The position numbers and the translations under genes were made by a program. Below are positions 1 through 5,420 of a stretch of DNA of 6,093 nt, piece by piece. The notes under the pieces were generated by a model. It did not search any database. It was not told where the DNA came from and was given only the letters and a program-made list of their open reading frames with translations. The number at the start of each line of letters is the position of its first letter. Position 1 is the first letter of the stretch. The DNA comes from Planctomycetaceae bacterium (GTDB lineage Bacteria > Planctomycetota > Planctomycetia > Planctomycetales > Planctomycetaceae). The stretch is from NCBI GenBank assembly GCA_020426085.1, contig JAGQQP010000272.1, positions 1-6,093 on the forward strand, read 5' to 3'.

Positions 1-1635
1 GACATTGTCTTCATAATTTTCCTGATCTTTCGAAAGATATTCCGGGGCAATCACGATGTAACCACGACGCTGCGACTGGCCGGGACCATTCTTATACTTT
101 CCCCACCAGCCCAGTACTGAGTTTGCATCCAGAGTGGATGGCCGCAACGCAACGATCATCGGGTATGTATGATGCGGGTCGTATTCAATAGGTAACAATA
201 CAGAATAGGAAACGGGGACTTCGGCGTTCGGATCTGTCACATGCACGGGAAAAGAGTTTGAAACATCACGTACCGGCGCATCCAGAATGGGGGGCAGCAA
301 CGGAATCATCTGTTTGACCACTGCAGCAGAAACACCTTCCAGCTTACTGAGCGTTTCGAGCATCTGATCGTTCAACTGCTCATTTTCACTCCTCAGGTAT
401 TCCAACACCTGCGCCCGGGCCGTCCACAGGTTCAACGCAGTATTCAGATCGGTGGCAACATTCGCCGCACCGACGATCCAGCCTGAATAAGCCAGCGCGA
501 GTTTTTCCCGCGCGGAGAGTGACTCATCGCTTTCCAGATTCAGGAATGCGCCCAGACGCCCAATGGTTTCGAAACTGAGTTGTGACATCACTTCGCGGCG
601 ATAAGCCTGCAGAAGATTTCGCGTCTCAGGATCTTCAATCTCTGCTTCCAGTTCTCCCAGTCGAATCTGTGCTTTATCGATCTGTTCCTGCTGCTGGTGG
701 TACTCATCCTGAACTTCACGGATCTGACGGAGAATAGATTGTGCCACGTTATCGGTAGGAAACTTCAAGATGGCATTTTGTGCCAGCCGGTGCTGACCTG
801 CTTTACGGCGCTGGTTCAGTTCATCGAGCAGTTGCTGACTTTGCAGTGTGCGTAACTCAGTCACGTAAGACGCGATTTTATCTTTGTACTCAGGGAAATC
901 GCGTTCGATATTTTCAAATGCTTTACCGGCGGGAAGGTACAAACCGGCCTGAATATAAAACCGAGCCACAGCAATGCGCTCATTCGGATTCAGTTGATCG
1001 ATGGCGCGGTTCAGCATCGCGTCTAAGTTTTCTTCCTTGATCGATGTCGTACGCAGTCCCAGATCCCATTGCTGCTTGAGCCCTGTCACCTTGAGATACT
1101 CCGGAGTGATCTCGGTCACCCCCTGCAGCAAAGGCAGATTTCCTTTGCTCGTATTCAGGGTTACAGTCCGCCGCCCAAACTCATCGAAGTCGGTCACATC
1201 AATATAGGAACCAACGGTCTTCAGCATCTGATTGCGGCCCGTGACCCGCTGGGGCAACTTGAAGGTTTCCAAACGGGACAGTTCCTGATCGTGATTTTTT
1301 CGTACCACCTGTCTGCGGGGGACAAAGTAACGCACCATCCCGTCATCGACCAGATAAATCGGTGCACCATCAAACGTGCGCGCCGATTCCTGGGGAGGGA
1401 CGTCCCCTTCCAGTTTCGCTGCCAGCGTATCTGTCAGGCCTAGAATTGGAACCAGTGATCCCCTGATAATCGTGCCATGCTCCAGTTCCACCTCTCCCGC
1501 CTGAGCAGTCGAAAGCGGAAACAGCTCCAACCCGAGGAAACAGAGAATCAGCGCATACACAAAACGGGATTGAAATAATCGACCGGAACTGTGTCGGGAA
1601 TCAGAAACGAACTCAGGAAATAATCGTACAGTCAT
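1..1635 (-). CDS. Secreted protein with C-terminal alpha/beta-hydrolase domain (5' part; continues past the left edge)
   Basis: The frame is open from an ATG at 1635 to the window edge, giving 545 residues with no stop. The ATG is the only usable start: upstream in frame there is no ATG, GTG or TTG before a TAA. No clear Shine-Dalgarno is visible. Residues 1-25 are a basic n-region and about 26-43 a hydrophobic core (ALILCFLGLELF), followed by AQA before G47, a good signal peptidase I site, so export by Sec is inferred. The mature N-terminus has a short VELEHGTIIRG motif. Residues 200-440 look mostly helical, with a probable coiled coil at about 300-335. From about 472 the sequence resembles the first strands of an esterase or prolyl-oligopeptidase-like alpha/beta-hydrolase (VSYSVLLPIEYDP, YPMIVALRP, RGYIVIAPEY). 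The nucleophile elbow (G-x-S-x-G), acid and histidine would lie outside the window, so activity cannot be judged. The long N-terminal region is not recognised. Confidence 0.85.
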   Translation of the reverse strand, partial: MTVRLFPEFVSDSRHSSGRLFQSRFVYALILCFLGLELFPLSTAQAGEVELEHGTIIRGSLVPILGLTDTLAAKLEGDVPPQESARTFDGAPIYLVDDGMVRYFVPRRQVVRKNHDQELSRLETFKLPQRVTGRNQMLKTVGSYIDVTDFDEFGRRTVTLNTSKGNLPLLQGVTEITPEYLKVTGLKQQWDLGLRTTSIKEENLDAMLNRAIDQLNPNERIAVARFYIQAGLYLPAGKAFENIERDFPEYKDKIASYVTELRTLQSQQLLDELNQRRKAGQHRLAQNAILKFPTDNVAQSILRQIREVQDEYHQQQEQIDKAQIRLGELEAEIEDPETRNLLQAYRREVMSQLSFETIGRLGAFLNLESDESLSAREKLALAYSGWIVGAANVATDLNTALNLWTARAQVLEYLRSENEQLNDQMLETLSKLEGVSAAVVKQMIPLLPPILDAPVRDVSNSFPVHVTDPNAEVPVSYSVLLPIEYDPHHTYPMIVALRPSTLDANSVLGWWGKYKNGPGQSQRRGYIVIAPEYLSKDQENYEDNV

Positions 1636-1919
1636 ACTGGTTTCATCGACAGACTGCCTGTCGGAATTTGAGAAATTAAATCCCCCTGCCGATTACCTAC
1701 GATTCCTGGAACCGTTCATTGGCAAAAGTTCAGGAGAAATCGCTGAATTTGGCAATCCAGTGCCTCGAACACCGATACAAACAGAGAACCAGGGCAATCT
1801 GTTCCGACTGAAACGATAATCCGTTTCGCCTCGTCGCAGAAGTTCATCAGTTTCCAGTATAGTGGGCCAGCGACCCCATCGCCAGATTTTCCTGAATCCC
1901 AATCGTTTTCAGGGCCGTA
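1636..1919. other. Intergenic gap between purC and the secreted hydrolase gene
   Basis: This 284-base gap separates two genes on the minus strand, so they are probably not tightly co-transcribed. It holds a weak hairpin just after purC, a second small hairpin (GAAACG 1810-1815, CGTTTC 1822-1827, 6-base loop) and a lone TATACT -10-like hexamer on the minus strand (1856-1861) without a good -35 element. A 69-codon minus-strand reading frame at 1693-1902 has no recognisable domain and is not called as a gene. Confidence 0.5.
1891..1913 (-). terminator. Weak hairpin just downstream of purC
   Basis: Read on the minus strand, CCTGAA and TTCAGG form a 6-bp stem around an 11-base loop, starting 6 bases after the purC stop codon. 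The position fits an end-of-gene structure, but the following bases are AAAATCTGG, with no T-run. It is a weak candidate only and may be chance. Confidence 0.2.
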
Positions 1920-2810
1920 TTACCAGGTGCACGCGTGGCCGGTCAGCATTTGAAATGCTTCAAAATACTTTTCACGGGTTTTCATCACGATCTCATCGGG
2001 TAACACGGGGGGCGTGCTGTTTTTGTCCCAGGTCGTGGTTTCCAGCCAGTCACGTACAAACTGTTTGTCCAGCGAAGGTTGAGCCCCCCCTGGCTGGTAT
2101 AGATCTGCTGGCCAGAAGCGGGAACTGTCGGGAGTCAGGACTTCATCGATCAGAATCGGTTCCCCGTCCAGCAGACCGAATTCGAACTTGGTATCTGCTA
2201 AAATAATCCCCTGCTGACGTGCGTATTCTGAACCCTGCTGATAGATCTGAATACTCAGTTCACGCAGGCGGTCAGCCAGTTCGCCGCCAATCGCATCACG
2301 CATGGTCTGGAATGAAACATTTTCATCATGGCCAGTCTCTGCTTTTGTGGCTGGGGTAAAGAGCGGCTCGGGTAACTGGTCACTCTGCTGCATTCCAGCC
2401 GGCAACTCGATTCCACAGACGGCGCCATTCGCCAGATAATCTTTCCAGCCGGAACCGGAAAGATAGCCACGGACGACACATTCAAACGGGACGACTTCCG
2501 TTTTTCGAACCACCATACAGCGTCCCTGTAATGCTTCCAGGTCGGCATCATCGGGGAGTGGCAGGTCGGCGGGATTCATACTCAGCAGGTGATTGGGAAT
2601 CCCTCTAAACCGTTCAAACCAGAAGCGGCTGATCTGTGTCAGGACCCGGCCTTTATCCGGAATTCCGGGAGCCAGGATCCAGTCAAATGCACTGATCCGG
2701 TCGGTCGCCACGAAAAGCAACCGATCTCCAAAATCGTACACATCACGAACTTTTCCCCGTTTTACGGGAATACCGGAAAGCGTGCTTTCAATAAAAGCGG
2801 CTGCAGCCAT
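1920..2810 (-). CDS. purC: Phosphoribosylaminoimidazole-succinocarboxamide synthase (SAICAR synthase)
   Basis: Cytoplasmic enzyme of de novo purine synthesis. It joins CAIR and L-aspartate using ATP to give SAICAR. The 296-residue product is complete and carries the family's landmarks in order: GKVRDVY (19-25) and [11 protein letters not shown] (33-43) in the ATP-binding N-lobe, [16 protein letters not shown] (110-125), the signature region [14 protein letters not shown] (154-167), [11 protein letters not shown] (202-212) and [14 protein letters not shown] (220-233). The length matches the roughly 300-residue type (as in yeast Ade1) rather than the roughly 240-residue E. coli type. Start chosen at the ATG at 2810. 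AGGA lies 12-13 bases upstream on the minus strand, rather far for a Shine-Dalgarno. No other pur gene is adjacent, so it is likely transcribed alone from the divergent intergenic region. No missing key residue was noticed. Confidence 0.97.
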   Translation of the reverse strand: MAAAAFIESTLSGIPVKRGKVRDVYDFGDRLLFVATDRISAFDWILAPGIPDKGRVLTQISRFWFERFRGIPNHLLSMNPADLPLPDDADLEALQGRCMVVRKTEVVPFECVVRGYLSGSGWKDYLANGAVCGIELPAGMQQSDQLPEPLFTPATKAETGHDENVSFQTMRDAIGGELADRLRELSIQIYQQGSEYARQQGIILADTKFEFGLLDGEPILIDEVLTPDSSRFWPADLYQPGGAQPSLDKQFVRDWLETTTWDKNSTPPVLPDEIVMKTREKYFEAFQMLTGHACTW

Positions 2811-2857
2811 ATTCAGAGACCATCCTGATTAAAATCTAATGAATTTGAACATTCGAA

Positions 2858-2883
2858 GTTTAGCGGGATCGAAGCTGCTAAAC
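2858..2883. repeat. 7-bp inverted repeat in the purC leader
   Basis: GTTTAGC (2858-2864) and GCTAAAC (2877-2883) are perfect inverted copies around a 12-base spacer. The element lies 48-73 bases upstream of the purC start, where it could act as an operator or a leader hairpin. It does not resemble the proteobacterial PurR box. The role is inference from position only. Confidence 0.4.
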
Positions 2884-2899
2884 AATTCAGGGCAGATTA

Positions 2900-2936
2900 T
2901 TACCAGTAAATCCATTACAAAATGGGAAACCGGTAA
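2900..2936. repeat. Nested inverted repeats upstream of purC
   Basis: An inner 5-bp repeat CCATT (2912-2916) / AATGG (2921-2925) with a 4-base loop sits inside an outer repeat TTACC (2900-2904) / GGTAA (2932-2936). The two stems are separated by 7 and 6 unpaired bases. Each stem is short, so the structure may be chance. Its place in the divergent control region makes a regulatory role possible. Confidence 0.25.
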
Positions 2937-3113
2937 GGTCACGCCAGATCCAGCATCTCCCCTCATCATGTACATCCATACGACTCTAGACTTGCCTCTG
3001 GTCCCTCAAACGCAATAATAGAGCTTAAGGCCCGGTCTCTTGCGCGTCTGTCCCTTAAATCCATAACATCATCCATCCTGTGCGTTTCAATCCCAAAATC
3101 GTTCAGGAGACGT

Positions 3114-3119
3114 TACAAT
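3114..3119 (+). promoter_or_regulatory. Possible -10 hexamer for the GH10-like gene
   Basis: TACAAT matches the sigma-70 -10 consensus at five of six positions and would give a leader of roughly 55 bases. The hexamers 16-18 bases upstream match TTGACA poorly, so the call rests on the -10 alone. Confidence 0.2.
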
Positions 3120-3179
3120 AAACCCGATGACAGTCTTAACTCCTTCTTTCTAATTCAGATAACGATTGCGACCCGTTAC

Positions 3180-4685
3180 ATGGGCAACCTGCGTTTTTTA
3201 ATTGCACCTTCTCAAGTACCTGAAGACTGGTCTGATCTTCATCGCGCTTATCTGAATGCTGTCGATGGTCGGGTGTTTCCAACCCGGGTTGAAGTTGACG
3301 GGAACGTCATCACTTTCCGCAGACAGACTTCGCAGAGTTGCAAACTGAATATTGTCTGGAACATCACTGACTTTGGTCGCCCCGTCGTCAGAACCGCATC
3401 GCTCCCAGAACGGGAAGAACCATATGTTCTGATGCTCGAACTGGCACGGGGAAAAATCTCGACACTCAAAGATCAACTCAGTGTCTGGCAGATTGCCGGC
3501 CTGAATATACCGGCTGAGTTAATCAAATTACACGATGAAGCGTTTGCTGCCTTTGCGCAGGCTGCCGTGATTCAGGACAAACTTGAGGAATGCTCGGAAC
3601 TGGCAGGAGTCGCATTGCAGAAAGCACACGCTGCAGCAGAAATGCTGGTTCAAATCTATGCCCGTCAGAGACTGACGATTCTGCACCAGCGTTCTCAGGC
3701 CATGAAGCTCCCGGTATCACTGGGATGCAATCTGGGAGAATTCATTCCCAATGCCAGTGAAAGTAAACAGATCTGCCAGGCATTCGACGCCGCGAATATT
3801 GATCTGGTTAACTGGAAACTGATCGAAAAATACGAGGGAGATCAGGACTGGGACCTCTGTGATCAGCAGGTAGCCTGGTGCGAAAAAAATCATCTGCTGA
3901 TCCGGGGAGGCTGCCTGCTGGATTTTGCACCGCACGGCCTGCCTGACTGGCTGGAATCCTGGAAGCTCGACATGGTCAACTTCCAGAGTATCATCTCGCA
4001 TTTCATTGAAACCGCGATCACCCGCTATACCGGCAGTATTCGCACCTGGACGCTGGTTTCCGCAATGAACACAGGCGGCGTCTTCGGTCTTAACGAAGAA
4101 ACGCGGCTCACACTGACGGCCCGTGCTATTGAAATCGCCAAGCAGACCGATGACTCCATCCAATGCTACATTCGAGTCGAACAACCCTGGGGAGATTACC
4201 TGTCGAAGGGGCAGCACCAGTTATCCCCCATGCAGTTTGTAGACGCGATTGATCGCCTGGGAGTCGGGCTTTCCGGCATCGATCTGGAACTGCGGATCGG
4301 CTACTACCCTAACGGCTCCCATCATCATGATCTGCTGGATATTTCCAAGCTGATCGATAAGTGGAGCGTGCTGAATCTGCCTCTGCATATAACGCTCGCA
4401 TTCCCCAGTGATGATGCTGTCGTGGATGAGAAAAACCCATCCATGTCCAAAGTCCAGTCCAACCAGTGGAAGACCGACTGGAGTGAAGCCGCACAGGCCG
4501 AATGGGTCGACCTCTACCTCCCGCTCCTGCTGGCCAAACCCTCCGTCACAGGTGTGTACTGGTCCCGTTTTCGAGATCAGGATGCAAGACGTTTTCCTCA
4601 TTCCGGTCTGATCAATCCCCAGGGACAGGCCAAACCCGCTTTGGATACGATTACAAAGTACCACAAACAGTACTGGCGTTCGTAA
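3180..4685 (+). CDS. GH10 xylanase-like barrel protein lacking the canonical catalytic glutamates
   Basis: Complete 501-residue protein with no signal peptide or membrane segment, so probably cytoplasmic. Residues 1-110 look beta-rich and match no family I can name. Residues 115-175 are a helical linker, possibly coiled coil. From about 178 the sequence follows the glycoside hydrolase family 10 barrel: LGCNLGEF, then NWKLIEKYEGD (211-221), LIRGGCLLDF (240-249), PDWL (255-258), WTLVSAMN (290-297), GVGLSGIDLELRIG (361-374), LPLHITLAF (400-408), and the barrel end GVYWSRFRD (458-466) with KPALDTI (485-491). By eye, the acid/base Glu of WDVVNE aligns with A295 and the nucleophile Glu of ITELD with L406. 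The conserved His of RGH is G244, that of QGH is R372, and the Lys of MKW is N211. Hydrolysis by the usual retaining mechanism is therefore unlikely. It may be a binding or scaffolding protein, or an enzyme with a different active site. The ATG at 3180 is the first usable start; no Shine-Dalgarno is seen. Confidence 0.8.
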   Translation: MGNLRFLIAPSQVPEDWSDLHRAYLNAVDGRVFPTRVEVDGNVITFRRQTSQSCKLNIVWNITDFGRPVVRTASLPEREEPYVLMLELARGKISTLKDQLSVWQIAGLNIPAELIKLHDEAFAAFAQAAVIQDKLEECSELAGVALQKAHAAAEMLVQIYARQRLTILHQRSQAMKLPVSLGCNLGEFIPNASESKQICQAFDAANIDLVNWKLIEKYEGDQDWDLCDQQVAWCEKNHLLIRGGCLLDFAPHGLPDWLESWKLDMVNFQSIISHFIETAITRYTGSIRTWTLVSAMNTGGVFGLNEETRLTLTARAIEIAKQTDDSIQCYIRVEQPWGDYLSKGQHQLSPMQFVDAIDRLGVGLSGIDLELRIGYYPNGSHHHDLLDISKLIDKWSVLNLPLHITLAFPSDDAVVDEKNPSMSKVQSNQWKTDWSEAAQAEWVDLYLPLLLAKPSVTGVYWSRFRDQDARRFPHSGLINPQGQAKPALDTITKYHKQYWRS

Positions 4686-4723
4686 CCAGAGACAACATCA
4701 TCCATTTCGTGAGACTCGCTCAG

Positions 4724-4752
4724 TCGAAAAGTAGTTGGCAGCCTGTTAAAAT
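4724..4752 (+). promoter_or_regulatory. Candidate sigma-70-type promoter for bcp
   Basis: TCGAAA (4724-4729, four of six to TTGACA) is followed after a 17-base spacer by TAAAAT (4747-4752, five of six to TATAAT). Transcription would start near 4759 and give a leader of about 110 bases that includes the hairpin at 4779-4803. The prediction is by eye only. Confidence 0.35.
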
Positions 4753-4778
4753 GTCAGTGTGTGAATCACTGATCGTTC

Positions 4779-4803
4779 GAAGCCTGTGATGTAAACAGGC
4801 TTC
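4779..4803 (+). terminator. 9-bp hairpin between the GH10-like gene and bcp
   Basis: GAAGCCTGT (4779-4787) pairs perfectly with ACAGGCTTC (4795-4803) around a 7-base loop. The plus-strand continuation is CCCCTTTCACG, which is pyrimidine-rich but not a true T-run. It sits 93 bases after the GH10-like stop codon and 65 bases before the bcp start. It may be a weak terminator for the upstream gene or, if the candidate promoter at 4724-4752 is real, a structure in the bcp leader. Confidence 0.45.
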
Positions 4804-4856
4804 CCCTTTCACGCAGTTTTCGACAGGCAATAAAGCCGTCTCCCCCTCTCAATCTC

Positions 4857-4862
4857 AAGGAA
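4857..4862 (+). promoter_or_regulatory. Shine-Dalgarno of bcp
   Basis: AAGGAA lies six bases before the ATG at 4869, supporting that start. It is the clearest ribosome binding site in the window; the GH10-like gene and the secreted hydrolase gene show none. Confidence 0.7.
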
Positions 4863-4868
4863 TTTCCA

Positions 4869-5354
4869 ATGGCTACCGAAAGCAAAGTACCAGAAGCCGG
4901 CAAGCGTGCTCCTGCTTTTAATCTTCCCGCATACCCGGAAGGGAAAGTGCGTCTGAGTCAGTTCAAGGGAGAAAAAAATGTTCTCCTTTACTTTTACCCC
5001 AAAGACAACACACCAGGCTGCACAACAGAATCGTGTGATTTTCGAGATCGCGTTGCCAAATTCAAACGCAAGGACACGGTCATTTTAGGCATCAGTCCTG
5101 ACTCGGTCGCATCACACGAAAAGTTTGCCACCAAGTTCGAACTCCCCTTTACCCTGCTCTCCGATGAAAACCATGAGATCGCAGAGAAGTACGGAGTGTG
5201 GGTGGAAAAAATGAACTATGGCAAGAAATACATGGGCATTCAGCGATCGACATTCCTGATCGACAAGGAAGGCAAAATCGCCGCTGCCTGGCCTAAGGTG
5301 AAAGTCGACGGACACGCCGAAGAAGTCACCGCTGCACTCAAAGATCTGAAATAA
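4869..5354 (+). CDS. bcp: Thioredoxin-dependent thiol peroxidase (BCP/PrxQ-type peroxiredoxin)
   Basis: Cytoplasmic peroxiredoxin that reduces hydrogen peroxide and organic hydroperoxides, with thioredoxin as the usual reductant in this family. The 161-residue product is complete and near the family's usual length of about 155. The peroxidatic cysteine is C51 in the YFYPKDNTPGCTTE motif (41-54). A second cysteine, C56, lies five residues later in ESCDFRD, the classic atypical 2-Cys arrangement of the Q type, as in E. coli Bcp. The active-site arginine is R126 in the QRSTFLID stretch (125-132). GISPDS (74-79) and LPFTLLSDE (92-100) are also typical. There is no signal peptide. A good AAGGAA ribosome binding site precedes the start. 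The gene appears to be monocistronic, ended by a strong hairpin shared with the convergent oxidoreductase gene. No peroxide-regulator site was recognised upstream. Confidence 0.96.
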   Translation: MATESKVPEAGKRAPAFNLPAYPEGKVRLSQFKGEKNVLLYFYPKDNTPGCTTESCDFRDRVAKFKRKDTVILGISPDSVASHEKFATKFELPFTLLSDENHEIAEKYGVWVEKMNYGKKYMGIQRSTFLIDKEGKIAAAWPKVKVDGHAEEVTAALKDLK

Positions 5355-5387
5355 ATCAGACTCTGATCAGTTCTCTGAAACCCGAAC

Positions 5388-5420
5388 CGCTGACTGGCTG
5401 TATTAACCGGCCAGTCGGCG
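5388..5420 (+). terminator. Intrinsic terminator of bcp, overlapping the end of the convergent gene
   Basis: CGCTGACTGGC (5388-5398) pairs with GCCAGTCGGCG (5410-5420) in an 11-bp stem with one G-T pair. The plus-strand tail is TTCTTCTGTC. The element begins 33 bases after the bcp stop codon. The right arm is also the last codons of the minus-strand oxidoreductase, whose stop codon (5403-5405) sits in the loop. On the minus strand the tail is GGTTCGGGTTT, so it is a weaker terminator in that direction. Confidence 0.65.

Larger units (their letters stand above)
2811..3179. other. Divergent intergenic region between purC and the GH10-like gene
   Basis: These 369 bases must hold the control regions of both divergent genes. 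On the purC side there are two inverted repeats (described separately). On the plus side the best -10-like hexamer is TACAAT at 3114-3119, but no convincing -35 lies 16-18 bases upstream. No Shine-Dalgarno precedes the ATG at 3180. An 8-bp palindrome ATGTACAT is at 2968-2975. The reading frame of the downstream gene stays open upstream to 2937 but has no ATG, GTG or TTG. No RNA gene was recognised. Confidence 0.5.

Noticed and set aside
1069..1443. A 124-codon plus-strand open frame
   Set aside because: It lies entirely opposite the secreted hydrolase coding frame, whose signal peptide and hydrolase motifs fix the real strand.
1810..1827. GAAACG/CGTTTC hairpin as a terminator
   Set aside because: Only six base pairs, no T-run on either strand, and far from any stop codon.
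1693..1902. A 69-codon minus-strand open frame between purC and the secreted hydrolase gene
   Set aside because: No ribosome binding site, no domain, and a composition rich in Arg and Trp typical of chance frames. It could not be supported as a gene.
4269..4301. E370 (IDLELRIG) as the GH10 nucleophile
   Set aside because: It first looked like the ITELD motif, but the order of strands and the later LPLHITLAF segment place it at the QGH strand instead.
3717..4664. Two long minus-strand open frames (166 and 147 codons) lying end to end opposite the GH10-like gene
   Set aside because: They are antisense to a strongly supported coding frame, show no recognisable domain and have shadow-like composition.
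3180..4685. Straight annotation as endo-1,4-beta-xylanase
   Set aside because: The fold pattern fits GH10, but both catalytic glutamates and several subsite residues are absent in the by-eye alignment, so the activity is not supported.
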